Assembly (NCBI GenBank): GCA_903842345.1
Contig: CAIMLR010000004.1
Coordinates: forward strand, 62,001 to 126,000
DNA length: 64,000 bases
Origin: an uncultured Myxococcales bacterium
GTDB lineage: Bacteria; Myxococcota_A; UBA9042
Direction: 5' to 3'
The stretch's first letter is position 1, and each line of letters starts with the position of its first letter. The notes beneath the pieces were generated by a model that had not been told where the DNA came from, did not search any database, and worked only from the letters and a program-made list of their open reading frames with translations. This document shows positions 34,860 to 43,410 of this stretch, in pieces. The position numbers and the translations under genes are program-made.

Positions 34860-35799
34860 CGGCGCCAGCGAGCAGGACCAGGCTCCAGGCGGAATTCGCG
34901 TGCGGGCTGGCTTGGCACGCGGGCGGAACGACGGTCTGCTCCGGTCCCGTGCCGGTCGCGTCGCCCGTCGCGTCGGCGGCATTGAGCTTGGCATTCTCGG
35001 CACACGTCGCGGTGGGCAGGAAGGGCTTGGTGGCCGCGCCGGTGCACGTGGTCCGGTAGATCGTGCAAATGCCCAGGATGTCATCGTCCGCCAATTGGCA
35101 TTTGTAGGTGTCAGTCGGCACGGCGGATGCCGCCATCGTCGCCTTGGTCACCAGCGAGTGGTTCATACCGAGCACGTGGCCCATCTCATGGGTCAGCGGC
35201 AGGCACAGCGGATACGCCGACGGCTGGCTGGCGCAATCGTTGGCGCAAAACGCAAACTTGGTGCCGTCCGCGTTGGGGACCACGTTGAAGAGGATGTCGG
35301 CGTCGATAATCTCGCCCGTCGCGTTGTTCGTGGTGACGACGGTGTGGGCGAGGTCGTACTGGCTCCACGGCCAGTCCTTCTTCTGCTCAATGCCCACAAC
35401 AAAATTGCCATTTGGTTTGACGGTCTTGCACGAGCCATCGGCGTTGGTTTCCCCGCACGGCAGGCCCCATGGCGTATGCGCGGCGATGCCGCCATCGGCG
35501 ATTGTCACGCCCAGCGGGTTGGTGCCGCATACTTTGGGCGCACAGCCCGCGCCGCCGGAGTCGGCGCACAAGTCGCACTCCACTGTGTTCCACGTCTGCA
35601 GTGCGCCGACCAGCGCCGCGTGCACGTCCGCGGCGGCCACTGCACCAAGGCCAGCGGAATCGGCCGTCATCGTCAGCGCCACCGCTTTCGGGTCTGGCGT
35701 GTACCAGCGATCCATGCAGCCGGTACCCACGGTTGCCGCCACCCACGCGTGCGCGGAAACGGCGGGCAACATCAGCAACAACGACAACAACGCGCGCAT
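34810..35799 (-). CDS. Metzincin (matrixin-like) metalloprotease with MYXO-CTERM tail
   Basis: 329 residues from the ATG at 35799 (GGAGG five bases upstream; the much longer open frame to 37137 is not coding). Signal peptide MRALLSLLLMLPAVSAHA. The zinc site is LTHEMGHVLGMNHS, a full HExxHxxGxxH metzincin motif, within a catalytic domain of about 230 residues. Many cysteines suggest disulfides. The C-terminus CQASPHANSAWSLVLLAGAA then a GRRRARR cluster is a MYXO-CTERM-like sorting signal, which in myxobacteria directs proteins to the cell surface after cleavage. No propeptide cysteine switch was recognised. It converges on mlaE and overlaps it by 50 bases. Confidence 0.88.
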   Translation of the reverse strand: MRALLSLLLMLPAVSAHAWVAATVGTGCMDRWYTPDPKAVALTMTADSAGLGAVAAADVHAALVGALQTWNTVECDLCADSGGAGCAPKVCGTNPLGVTIADGGIAAHTPWGLPCGETNADGSCKTVKPNGNFVVGIEQKKDWPWSQYDLAHTVVTTNNATGEIIDADILFNVVPNADGTKFAFCANDCASQPSAYPLCLPLTHEMGHVLGMNHSLVTKATMAASAVPTDTYKCQLADDDILGICTIYRTTCTGAATKPFLPTATCAENAKLNAADATGDATGTGPEQTVVPPACQASPHANSAWSLVLLAGAATAIRLGSGRRRARRT

Positions 35800-35815
35800 C
35801 CGCACCTCCATCCGC

Positions 35816-35844
35816 AGCGTAGCAAACCGGTCGGGGCGCGTCAC
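35816..35844 (-). promoter_or_regulatory. Promoter of the metalloprotease gene
   Basis: Minus strand: GTGACG (35839-35844), 17 bases, TACGCT (35816-35821). The start site is expected near 35809, ten bases before the ATG at 35799, with GGAGG between. Confidence 0.4.
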
Positions 35845-36290
35845 GACGGATCGATCGGTGGCTTTGGCTTCATGCCGCGGGCTTCCATGTACGCGCGCTT
35901 GAGCGCCTGGACGTCCTCTTCGCCGTCGTGCAAATGGCCGTCCCGTTCCGCCCACACCCAGGCGCAGCGCGAATACGGAAAGGCGAAACACGGACCGACG
36001 ATGCACGCGGTGACGATCGCGGCGATGACGGTGACGAGCGTCGATGCGCCGCTCAGGAGCAGCGAGATGGTCTGGATGCCGCACACGGCGAGTGACAGGC
36101 CGTAGCTGGCGTACATGGCGCCGAGGAAATAGCCGTTGCCTTTGTCGAACTGGTAGTTGCAGTGCGGGCAACGGGCGTTCATGTGAACCGGCGAGCGGAA
36201 CATCGCGCCGATGCGGCAGTTGGGGCAGCGCAAGAGCGCGAGCGCGCGGAGCTTGGCGGGAAGCGGGACGGGGGCGATGGCGTTGGGCAA
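35841..36290 (-). CDS. DUF983 family membrane protein
   Basis: 149 residues. Two zinc-knuckle pairs near the N-terminus, LRCPNCRIGAMF and NARCPHCNYQFD, are the DUF983 signature, followed by two hydrophobic segments (about residues 54-98) and a charged C-terminal tail. The family is widespread but of unknown function; it is often found near cytochrome oxidase genes in other bacteria, which is not the case here. Its gene precedes the metzincin and is divergent from a cysteine-rich lipoprotein gene. Confidence 0.85.
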   Translation of the reverse strand: MPNAIAPVPLPAKLRALALLRCPNCRIGAMFRSPVHMNARCPHCNYQFDKGNGYFLGAMYASYGLSLAVCGIQTISLLLSGASTLVTVIAAIVTACIVGPCFAFPYSRCAWVWAERDGHLHDGEEDVQALKRAYMEARGMKPKPPIDPS

Positions 36291-36382
36291 GGGGCACCTG
36301 CGATGGAGCCGTCAGGATGCCGGAAGCCGCCGCGCGCAACAAGCGATTTGCTGGAAAACCGCCGTTGTGGCACCTTGCCGGC

Positions 36383-37336
36383 ATGAAGAACCGCGCCCTG
36401 CTCCTGTCCTTCTGCTTTGGTCTCCTCGCGTGCAGCCCGACGCCAACGGCGGCGGTTGAAGACCCGCTTGTGGAAGACGACGCCGCCAGCACCGACGGCG
36501 ATGCGACCGGGGACAGCGGCACCGGCTCGGACGTCGCCACCTGCATGTCCGCCGGCTGCCCGTGCACCGCCAACAGCGACTGCACCTCCAAGCTGTGCGC
36601 CATCAAGGGCGGCGTCCAGGTCTGCGTGTCGTGCGTCGCGACCAACGGCGGCGTGGAGAAATGCGACGGCCTGGACAACAACTGCAACGGCCTGACTGAC
36701 GAAAGCACCTGCCCCGGCGACGGCCACTGTCTCCTCGGGTTCTGCGACGGCACGACGAACAAGTGCCACATGGAGCCCGCGCCCGACCAGAGCTCCTGTG
36801 ACGACGGCAACGCCTGCACCATCGCCGACAAGTGCGCGACCGGCGCGTGCGCGGGCTCGCTGGCATCCTGCGACGATGGCAACCCGTGCACCAGCGAGGA
36901 CTGCGCGCCGGCCGTTGGCTGCCAATTCCTCGCAGTCGACGCGACGTGCACGGACAACGACGCATGCACGATCGCGGACGCGTGCGCGGGGACCACGTGC
37001 GTCGGCATCAGCAAGGACTGCACGGATGGCAACCCGTGCACAACCGACACCTGCGGCGGCGGCGTTTGCCTCTCGCAAGCCAACACGGCCGCGTGCGACG
37101 ACGGCGACGGCTGCACCAGCGGGGATGCGTGCGCCAATCAGGTCTGCGCCGGCATCGCAGGCTGCCAGGATGGCGACCCGTGTACGCTCGACGCGTGCGA
37201 CGCCGACAAGAAAACGTGCATGCACACGCCCAGGACCGGCTGGCAAACGCCCCTGTGCACCGGCTGCGCGCCTGGATTCAAGGGCCCAGACTGCGACGCG
37301 TGCACGGACGCCAGCAAGACCTGGCCGGACTGCTGA
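36383..37336 (+). CDS. Cysteine-rich lipoprotein with MopE-like metal-binding motif
   Basis: 317 residues. Lipoprotein signal SFCFGLLAC (Cys about 17), Asp-rich linker (residues about 30-50), then CTSKLCAI, and EKCDGLDNNCNGLTDE, the metal-binding motif first seen in the copper protein MopE. Six copies of the C-DDG-x-x-C-T module follow, so it belongs to the same broad family as the proteins at 4936 and 43411. The final part CTGCAPGFKGPDCDAC is EGF-like. The start is the first ATG in frame that yields a signal peptide; no clear ribosome site. Possibly a metal- or matrix-binding surface protein. Confidence 0.8.
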   Translation: MKNRALLLSFCFGLLACSPTPTAAVEDPLVEDDAASTDGDATGDSGTGSDVATCMSAGCPCTANSDCTSKLCAIKGGVQVCVSCVATNGGVEKCDGLDNNCNGLTDESTCPGDGHCLLGFCDGTTNKCHMEPAPDQSSCDDGNACTIADKCATGACAGSLASCDDGNPCTSEDCAPAVGCQFLAVDATCTDNDACTIADACAGTTCVGISKDCTDGNPCTTDTCGGGVCLSQANTAACDDGDGCTSGDACANQVCAGIAGCQDGDPCTLDACDADKKTCMHTPRTGWQTPLCTGCAPGFKGPDCDACTDASKTWPDC

Positions 37337-37341
37337 GGATC

Positions 37342-38097
37342 ATGACAGCTTACAGCCTCTTCATTCACTCGACCGGCACGACGCGCGCGCTGTGGGCCAG
37401 CGTCCCGCCCGCGGTGTATGCCGGTACGACGCCGCTGTTTCCCGCCAATCTGGGCTACGCGCCGCTGCCGCCCGTGCCGCGCGGTGTGGCGGTGACGGCC
37501 GACGACGATGCCCGCCATTTGGCCCAGCAAATCCCGGCGGATGCGACATCGGTGCGGATTTTTGGCCATTCCTACGGCGGGCTGGTGGCGATGAAGTTGG
37601 CGCGGCTGGTGACGGTGCCGGTGGAATCGCTGTTCCTGCTCGAGCCGGTGTTGTTTGGCGCGCTCGGCGCGGTGATCGACCGCCATCCGGATGCGGCGCC
37701 GGAGGTTCAGTTCTTCCACGACAGCCCGATCTTCCTCAACGACGCGGTCGGCGGTACGGCGCCATGGCTGGAGCTGTTCATCGACTACTGGAATCGCCCG
37801 GGAAGCTGGGCGCGGATGCCGGCGGAGATGCAGGCGGCGCAGCTGGCGGTGGGCTGGAAAATGTACCAGGAGGTGCGGTCGGTCTCGTTGGACCCGACGC
37901 CGTTTGCCGCGTGGCGCCTGCCAATGCCGCTGACCCTCGCGTATGGCGAAAAAACGACAGCGTCGGCCAAGGCGATGATCGCGGAATTGGCGGCGGCGAA
38001 TCCGCATGCGCGGCAGCTGCTGCTGCCAGGCGTCAACCACATGGCGATCGCGGTGAAGCCAGGCGTTGTGTGGACGGCGATGACGGCGGCGGACTGA
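37342..38097 (+). CDS. Alpha/beta hydrolase
   Basis: 251 residues. Nucleophile elbow GHSYGGLVAMK puts the Ser near residue 76, and GVNHMAIAVKPG gives the likely His near 235. There is no signal peptide, so it is cytoplasmic. The start at 37342 has GAGG upstream and follows the preceding lipoprotein stop by 5 bases, so they may be co-transcribed. Substrate unknown; it could be an esterase, epoxide hydrolase or lactonase. Confidence 0.8.
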   Translation: MTAYSLFIHSTGTTRALWASVPPAVYAGTTPLFPANLGYAPLPPVPRGVAVTADDDARHLAQQIPADATSVRIFGHSYGGLVAMKLARLVTVPVESLFLLEPVLFGALGAVIDRHPDAAPEVQFFHDSPIFLNDAVGGTAPWLELFIDYWNRPGSWARMPAEMQAAQLAVGWKMYQEVRSVSLDPTPFAAWRLPMPLTLAYGEKTTASAKAMIAELAAANPHARQLLLPGVNHMAIAVKPGVVWTAMTAAD

Positions 38098-38176
38098 CCG
38101 CGGGCGGCGGGCGCCAAGCATCCTACCTTGACGGGGCTGGCGTTCGCGCACCGCAGTCGCCGGCAAGGAGTTTGCC

Positions 38177-38584
38177 ATGCGTCCGTTCCTCATTGTCTTG
38201 CTCGCCAGCCTTCTGGGCAGTTGCACCGCCAAGACGCAAAGCACGCCGGGACCGCACAGCGGCGTTGCCTACGCCGCCAGCACGCCCACCATCCGTTTCT
38301 CAGGCCGCTGCATGATCCAGACGAGCACCGGCACCGCGCTGATTTGTCAGGACTTCTGGAACCGTCCCGGCAGCGAGTTGGAGGGCGCCGAGCGCACCCA
38401 GTGCCTCGTCTCCGGGTCCGGTTGGGCCAATGAGCCGTGCGCCGTCGCCAACCGCTTTGGCGGCTGCAAGTCCAAGACGGATGAAAACGGCGCGTACGTC
38501 ATCCAGTGGTTCTACGTCGAAGAGATCGCCCGCGCGGCGCGGGACGCCTGCGAGCGCGAAGGCCAAAGCCAGTGGGTCGAGTGA
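38177..38584 (+). CDS. Small putative lipoprotein
   Basis: 135 residues. AAGGAG lies seven bases before the ATG. Signal peptide and lipobox LLASLLGSC (Cys about 16), a short Ser/Pro linker, and a compact domain with five cysteines (CMIQ, CQDF, CLVS, PCAVA, GGCKS, RDACE). No known family. It is the only small lipoprotein here without an Asp-rich linker. Confidence 0.7.
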   Translation: MRPFLIVLLASLLGSCTAKTQSTPGPHSGVAYAASTPTIRFSGRCMIQTSTGTALICQDFWNRPGSELEGAERTQCLVSGSGWANEPCAVANRFGGCKSKTDENGAYVIQWFYVEEIARAARDACEREGQSQWVE

Positions 38585-38600
38585 CGGGCGGGCAGCGACC

Positions 38601-39872
38601 TCAGGTCGTGCCAAACCGCTTGCCGGCATCTTCTTCCAGCGCCGCGCGGTGATCCGGATGCGCGATGTCGATCAAGGCGCGCGCCCGCTGCCGCAAATTC
38701 CGCCCAAACAGGTTGGCCACGCCGTATTCCGTCACGATCCAATGCACGTGGGCGCGCGTCGTCACCACGCCGGCGCCTGGCTTGAGCATGTTGACGATGC
38801 GCGACTGGCCGTTTTTCGTCGTCGAGGGCAGCGCGATGATGGGCTTGCCGCCTTCTGACAGGCTCGCGCCGCGGATGAAGTCCATCTGCCCGCCGACGCC
38901 GGAGAAGAGCCGCGTGCCGATGCTGTCCGCGCACACTTGCCCCGTCAGGTCGACTTCAATGGCGCTGTTGATCGCGGAGACCCGCGGATTGCGGCGAATC
39001 ACCTCGACGTCGTTGACGTAGGCGATGTCCAGCATCGCGACCAACGGATTGTCGTCGACGAAGTCGTACAGCTTTTGCGTGCCCATGGCGAAACCCGCGA
39101 CGATCTTGCCGGGGTGGACGCGCTTGAATTCGCCGGTGATGGCACCGCGTTCAACGAGATCCACGAGGCCGTCTGAGAACATCTCCGTGTGCACGCCCAG
39201 GTGCCGGTGATCGCCAAGCGCGGCCAGCACTGCGTCGGGAATCGCGCCGATCCCCATCTGCAGCGTCGCACCATCTTCAATCAGATTGGCAACCTGGCGG
39301 CCAATCGCCTTCTCGATCGGTCCGAGCTTGGGCTGCGACACTTGCGGAAGCGGCTCGTCGACAAGCACCGCGGAATGGATCCGCGACACGTGCAGCAGGC
39401 CATCGCCGTGGGTGCGCGGCATCCGCGGGTTGATCTGGGCAATCACATGCGTCGCGTGCTGCACCGCGGCAATCACCACGTCGATCGACACGCCCAGCGA
39501 ACACCAGCCGTGGCGATCGGGCGGCGAAACGTGGATGAGCGCGACATCCAGCGGCAGCACGCCCTTGCGGAAGAGACTCGGCACTTCTGAAAGAAACACA
39601 GGCAGGTAGTCGGCGCGACCGTCGTTGACCGCCTCGCGCACAAGCCCGCCGACGAAGAGCGCGTTGACGCGAAAACTCTCCTCCATGCCCGGCGCTGCGT
39701 AAGGCGCGCGGCCTTCCGTGTGCAGTTGCACGATTTCCACGCCGCGCAGCTCGGGCGCACGCGCGGTGAGCGCATCCACGAGCGCGAGCGGCGTTGCGCA
39801 AGCCCCCTGAATGAACACGCGTTGGTGCGATTGGACGATCTTGAGGGCTTCGGCGGCGGTTACTGTGTGCAT
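38601..39872 (-). CDS. Acetyl-CoA hydrolase / 4-hydroxybutyrate CoA-transferase family
   Basis: 423 residues from the ATG at 39872, with GGAG upstream; the longer open frame to 40016 overlaps the divergent promoter. Family marks: FIQGACATPLALVDAL at the N-terminus, GIGAIPDAVLAAL in the middle, HTEMFSDGLVDLVERGAI with the CoA-thioester glutamate region, and FSGVGGQMDFIRGA and TEYGVANLFGR at the C-terminus. Enzymes of this type move CoA between carboxylates or hydrolyse acetyl-CoA; the sequence alone does not tell which. It is divergent from the ATP-grasp operon. Confidence 0.9.
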   Translation of the reverse strand: MHTVTAAEALKIVQSHQRVFIQGACATPLALVDALTARAPELRGVEIVQLHTEGRAPYAAPGMEESFRVNALFVGGLVREAVNDGRADYLPVFLSEVPSLFRKGVLPLDVALIHVSPPDRHGWCSLGVSIDVVIAAVQHATHVIAQINPRMPRTHGDGLLHVSRIHSAVLVDEPLPQVSQPKLGPIEKAIGRQVANLIEDGATLQMGIGAIPDAVLAALGDHRHLGVHTEMFSDGLVDLVERGAITGEFKRVHPGKIVAGFAMGTQKLYDFVDDNPLVAMLDIAYVNDVEVIRRNPRVSAINSAIEVDLTGQVCADSIGTRLFSGVGGQMDFIRGASLSEGGKPIIALPSTTKNGQSRIVNMLKPGAGVVTTRAHVHWIVTEYGVANLFGRNLRQRARALIDIAHPDHRAALEEDAGKRFGTT

Positions 39873-39909
39873 CGGTTCTCCATCCTTTCCAGCGCCTGAA
39901 TGCATCGAC

Positions 39910-39937
39910 TGGACAGATTGCGCAAGCCCTTTAGACT
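39910..39937 (+). promoter_or_regulatory. Promoter of the ATP-grasp operon
   Basis: TGGACA (39910-39915, five of six) and TAGACT (39932-39937, four of six), 16-base spacing. The start would be near 39944, with about 20 bases of leader and GGAGG before the ATG at 39966. The same TAGACT and following CCG are found in the tRNA promoter at 27066. Confidence 0.5.
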
Positions 39938-39965
39938 CCGTCTTGGTGGACCTTGGAGGCCCTGT

Positions 39966-41309
39966 ATGGCGAAGAGCAGCGGAATTTCTGGCAGCGGCAG
40001 CACGCAGACCCGGCAAATTGGCCTTTCACTTGGCGCGGATATCTGCTGGGCCGCGGCGTATGAGGACATTCTCAAACGCCTGGATCTGGCGATCCCCCTG
40101 GGCAAGGACGAGATTCGCTTTGAAGTTTCGCGCGTTACCATCGAGCCTTTCGACCTCAAACAGCCCGTGCGCTACGACCTGGTCGTCGATCGCCTGACGC
40201 ACTGGATGCACACGAGCCGCGAGTGGATCAAGAAGGCCGTCATCATGGACGGGCTGTACGTGCTGAACAATCCGTGGTCGCTGCAGTCGATGGAGAAACA
40301 CACGACGTATGCGGCGATGATGAAGCTCGGTCTGCCGGTGCCGGAGACGTGGCTGATTCCGCCCAAGCAGTACGCGCCGGACCTTGTCGACGCGCCGGTG
40401 ACACTGGGTCGCTATGCCAAGTTGTTTGATCTGGGCAAGGTCGGCGCGGAGTTGGGCTACCCGATGTTCATGAAGCCGTACGACGGCGGCGCATGGGTCG
40501 GCGTTTCGCGCATTGACGACGAGGCGGGGTTGCGCGCGGCGTATGAGAAGTCCGGCCAGCGCGTGATGCACCTGCAAAAAGCCGTGTCGCCGTTTGACCT
40601 GTTCGTGCGCGCCATCGGCATTGGCCCGCAGGTGCACATCGCCAAGTACAACCCGGACGCGCCGATCCACGCGCGGTATGAAGTGGCGTTCAACTTCGTG
40701 GACAACGAGGAATACCAGCTGCTGACGGACATGTGCCTGACCATCAACGCGTTTTTTGGCTGGGAATTCAACTCGTGCGAGTCGCTGCGCAAAGACGGCG
40801 TGTTCTACCCGATCGACTTTGCCAACGCGTGCCCGGACTTTCAGGTCACGTCGCTCCACTATCACTTTCCGTTCATGGTCAAGAACATGCTGCGGTGGTC
40901 GATCTACTGCGCGGCGACCAAGCGCCCGATGCGCCAGAACCTCGACTGGCAGCCGTTCTTTGACATCGCCAAGAAGGACCTGCCGTATCGCGAGCGCATG
41001 CGCGCGTATGGGGCGATCGCCCGCGAGCGCATGGAAGCCGACCGCTTTGAGGAATTCTGCGCGAAGCACCTTGGCCACCTGGATGAGGTCGTGCTGGACT
41101 ATTTTGGCACGCCGCGCGCCAAGGAAGTCGTCGAGCAGAAAGTGAAAGCGCTGTATCCGGCCCATGAAGTCGAGCGGTTTACCGACCACTTCTACGGCCT
41201 TGTGCAATTCTGGCGCAAGACGGAGACCGAGCGGCTGGCGGCCAAGCGCGCCTGGGCCGATCCGGGGCGGCAGGAGACCAAGAAGATCAAGCTGGTCCGC
41301 AACCCGTAG
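39966..41309 (+). CDS. ATP-grasp protein (RimK-like)
   Basis: 447 residues from the ATG at 39966, preceded by GGAGG. A preATP-grasp region (about residues 15-105) is followed by an ATP-grasp core: NPWSLQSMEKHTTYAAMMKL and LGLPVPETW are typical of the RimK/glutathione synthetase group, MFMKPYDGGAWVGV gives the ATP-binding lysine, and VFYPIDFANACPDF near residue 290 looks like the metal-binding motif (D-x-N). A further 120-residue C-terminal region is unlike other ATP-grasps. It is cytoplasmic and probably ligates a carboxylate to an amine. First gene of a three-gene operon. Substrates unknown. Confidence 0.85.
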   Translation: MAKSSGISGSGSTQTRQIGLSLGADICWAAAYEDILKRLDLAIPLGKDEIRFEVSRVTIEPFDLKQPVRYDLVVDRLTHWMHTSREWIKKAVIMDGLYVLNNPWSLQSMEKHTTYAAMMKLGLPVPETWLIPPKQYAPDLVDAPVTLGRYAKLFDLGKVGAELGYPMFMKPYDGGAWVGVSRIDDEAGLRAAYEKSGQRVMHLQKAVSPFDLFVRAIGIGPQVHIAKYNPDAPIHARYEVAFNFVDNEEYQLLTDMCLTINAFFGWEFNSCESLRKDGVFYPIDFANACPDFQVTSLHYHFPFMVKNMLRWSIYCAATKRPMRQNLDWQPFFDIAKKDLPYRERMRAYGAIARERMEADRFEEFCAKHLGHLDEVVLDYFGTPRAKEVVEQKVKALYPAHEVERFTDHFYGLVQFWRKTETERLAAKRAWADPGRQETKKIKLVRNP

Positions 41310-41339
41310 CCGCAACAGCGCACCCCGACAGGAGCCCGC

Positions 41340-42077
41340 ATGAAGATCAATGCCCGTTGGTACTCGCAACGGTTGCGGCAGGACATGCAGGTGGTGCGCT
41401 GGGGCGTCATCGGCCAGCCGGTGCTGCTGTTTCCGACGGCAGGCGGCGATGCCGAAGAATGCGAGCGCTTCCTGATGCTCAAAGTGCTGGACCCGCTGAT
41501 CTCAGCGGGGCGCATCAAGGTCTACGCGTGCGACAGCGTGGGCGGCCGGGCACTCGTGGACAGCAAGCGCCCGCCGGCGCAGAAGGCCGCGATCCAGCGG
41601 CAATTCCTGCAGTTTGTGCGGCATGAAATGGTGCCCGCCATCTACGCCGATTGCGGTGGCCAGGAGCTGCCGATCTGGGCGGCGGGCGCGTCGATCGGGG
41701 CGTACAACTCGGTCGCGGCGGTCACGTCGTTTCCGGACGTGTTCACGCGCGCCATCGCCATGAGCGGCACGTACGACCTCAAGCGCTTCATGGACGGCTT
41801 GCACAACGAGGACGTCCACGCGATTTCCCCGCTGCTGTACCTGCGCTATCTGGATCCGAACGGCGATCACCTCGCGCAGCTGCGCAAGACGTTCATCCTG
41901 ATGCCGACGGGCGAGGGCAAATGGGAGGACCCGGCGGAGTCGTGGAAGGTCGCGAATCTGCTGGGTAAGCTGGGCGTGCCCAATCGCGTCGACCTCTGGG
42001 GCAAATCATACGACCACGACTGGGTCACTTGGCGCGACATGCTGCCCAAGTACCTGGATGAATGGACCCGGGAGTAG
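41340..42077 (+). CDS. Esterase-like alpha/beta hydrolase between two ATP-grasps
   Basis: 245 residues with AGGAG before the ATG. It is most like the putative-esterase (PF00756) group: WGVIGQPVLLFPTAGGDAEE near the start, WAAGASIGAYNSVA with nucleophile Ser near residue 119, and YDHDWVTWRDMLPKYL with the likely His near 224. No signal peptide. It lies 30 bases after the first ATP-grasp and 3 bases before the second, so the three are surely one operon. It may release or transfer an ester or amide in the same pathway. Confidence 0.82.
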   Translation: MKINARWYSQRLRQDMQVVRWGVIGQPVLLFPTAGGDAEECERFLMLKVLDPLISAGRIKVYACDSVGGRALVDSKRPPAQKAAIQRQFLQFVRHEMVPAIYADCGGQELPIWAAGASIGAYNSVAAVTSFPDVFTRAIAMSGTYDLKRFMDGLHNEDVHAISPLLYLRYLDPNGDHLAQLRKTFILMPTGEGKWEDPAESWKVANLLGKLGVPNRVDLWGKSYDHDWVTWRDMLPKYLDEWTRE

Positions 42078-42080
42078 CGC

Positions 42081-43298
42081 ATGCACGTCGTTTTCGTCGC
42101 GCCGTATTTCATGGACACCACGATGCGGTTCATCCGCGCGGTGGCCGAACTGCCCGGCGTTCAGCTGGGCCTCGTCACGCAGGAGCCCAAGGACAAGGTG
42201 CCGGCGGATCTGCGCCAGACGCTGGCCGGGTACGCGCAGGTCGACGACGCGCTCTCCCCGAGCCACATCCGCCAGGGCGTGGAGCTGCTGACCTTGAAGC
42301 TCGGCAAGCCGCACCGGCTGCTGGGTACGCTGGAGCACATCCAGGTGCAGCTCGCGGAAGTACGCGAGATGCTGCATATTCCGGGACTGAAATCCGAGCA
42401 CGCCCACAATTTTCGCGACAAAGCGCGCATGAAAGACGCCCTGCGCGCCGCTGGACTGCCGTGCGCGCGCCATCGGGAGATTTTGCAGCCGCAGGATGCC
42501 CGCGATTTTGCCGCGCAAATCGGTTTTCCGCTGGTCATCAAGCCGCGTGAAGGCGTGGGCGCGGCGGTGACTTTCCGCGTCGACAGCGAGGATGAGCTGG
42601 AAGAAGCGCTGCGGACGATTCGGCCATCGCCGGAGCACGCGGCGGTTGCGGAGGAGTTCATCACGGGCGACGAGCATTCGTTTGAAGTCGTGTCCGTCCA
42701 TGGCAAGCCGGTGTGGCATTCCCTGACGCGCTACGATCCGCCGCCGCTGGATGTGCTGCGCAACCCATGGATTCAATGGACGGTCCTGCTGCCGCGCGAA
42801 ATTGACTCGCCGGAGTGGGACGCGGTGCGCGCGGTGGGCTTCAAGGCGCTGAAGACGCTCGGCATGGCGACCGGAATCAGCCACATGGAGTGGTTCCGCC
42901 GCAAGGATGGCACGGTTGCCATCAGCGAGATTGCCGCGCGGCCGCCCGGCGCGCAGATCATGACGCTCAACTCCTTTGCCCATGACACCGACATGTACAA
43001 GGCCTGGGCGCGGCTCGTGGTTTTTGACAAGTTCGCGCCGCTGGAGCGCAAGTTTGCCGCCGGCGCGGCGTTTTTCCGCGGTCAAGGGGAAGGCCGCGTC
43101 AAGCGGGTCCATGGGCTGGAGCGGGCGCAGCGCGATCTGGGGCATTTGATCGTGGAAGCGCACCTCCCGCAGATCGGCCAGCCCAAGGCCAGCGGCTACG
43201 AGGGTGAAGGCTACGCGGTTCTCCGGCACCCCGAGACGCGCGTGGTTGAGAACGCCCTGAAGCACCTGATTTCGACGGTGCGCGTCGAACTCGGGTAG
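42081..43298 (+). CDS. ATP-grasp protein (carboxylase/purine-type)
   Basis: 405 residues. N-terminal MHVVFVAPYFMDTTMRFIRA is a preATP-grasp fold; then HNFRDKARMKDALRAAGLPC, GFPLVIKPREGVGAAVTFRV with the ATP-binding lysine, AVAEEFITGDEHSFEVV, and the metal-binding SEIAARPPGAQIM near residue 290. It resembles biotin-carboxylase or PurK/PurT-type ATP-grasps and not the RimK type of its neighbour, so the two ligases are not recent duplicates. GGAG is seen 8 bases upstream. The C-terminal 90 residues have no known match. Substrates unknown. Confidence 0.85.
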   Translation: MHVVFVAPYFMDTTMRFIRAVAELPGVQLGLVTQEPKDKVPADLRQTLAGYAQVDDALSPSHIRQGVELLTLKLGKPHRLLGTLEHIQVQLAEVREMLHIPGLKSEHAHNFRDKARMKDALRAAGLPCARHREILQPQDARDFAAQIGFPLVIKPREGVGAAVTFRVDSEDELEEALRTIRPSPEHAAVAEEFITGDEHSFEVVSVHGKPVWHSLTRYDPPPLDVLRNPWIQWTVLLPREIDSPEWDAVRAVGFKALKTLGMATGISHMEWFRRKDGTVAISEIAARPPGAQIMTLNSFAHDTDMYKAWARLVVFDKFAPLERKFAAGAAFFRGQGEGRVKRVHGLERAQRDLGHLIVEAHLPQIGQPKASGYEGEGYAVLRHPETRVVENALKHLISTVRVELG

Positions 43299-43349
43299 CC
43301 CGATTGGGGCCTCCACGCCCCGGGCGTACGACCTTCGCGGCCCCTCGCC

Positions 43350-43378
43350 TTGCCCCATTCGTGCGACCCGCCTAGGAT
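43350..43378 (+). promoter_or_regulatory. Candidate promoter of the second giant lipoprotein gene
   Basis: TTGCCC (43350-43355) and TAGGAT (43373-43378), 17-base spacing, about 33 bases before the ATG at 43411. Both hexamers are four of six. The -10 matches the one in front of the amidohydrolase gene. Confidence 0.35.
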
Positions 43379-43410
43379 CGGCACCGTTCAACCCAAGCGG
43401 ACGTGCGTTC

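Noticed and set aside
36360-36378. Sigma-54 site before the lipoprotein at 36383
   Set aside because: TGGCAC and TTGC are present but only one base apart, not the four needed after TGGCACG.
36291-37137. N-terminal extension of the metzincin frame up to 37137
   Set aside because: It runs antisense through the DUF983 and lipoprotein genes, and GGAGG supports the start at 35799.
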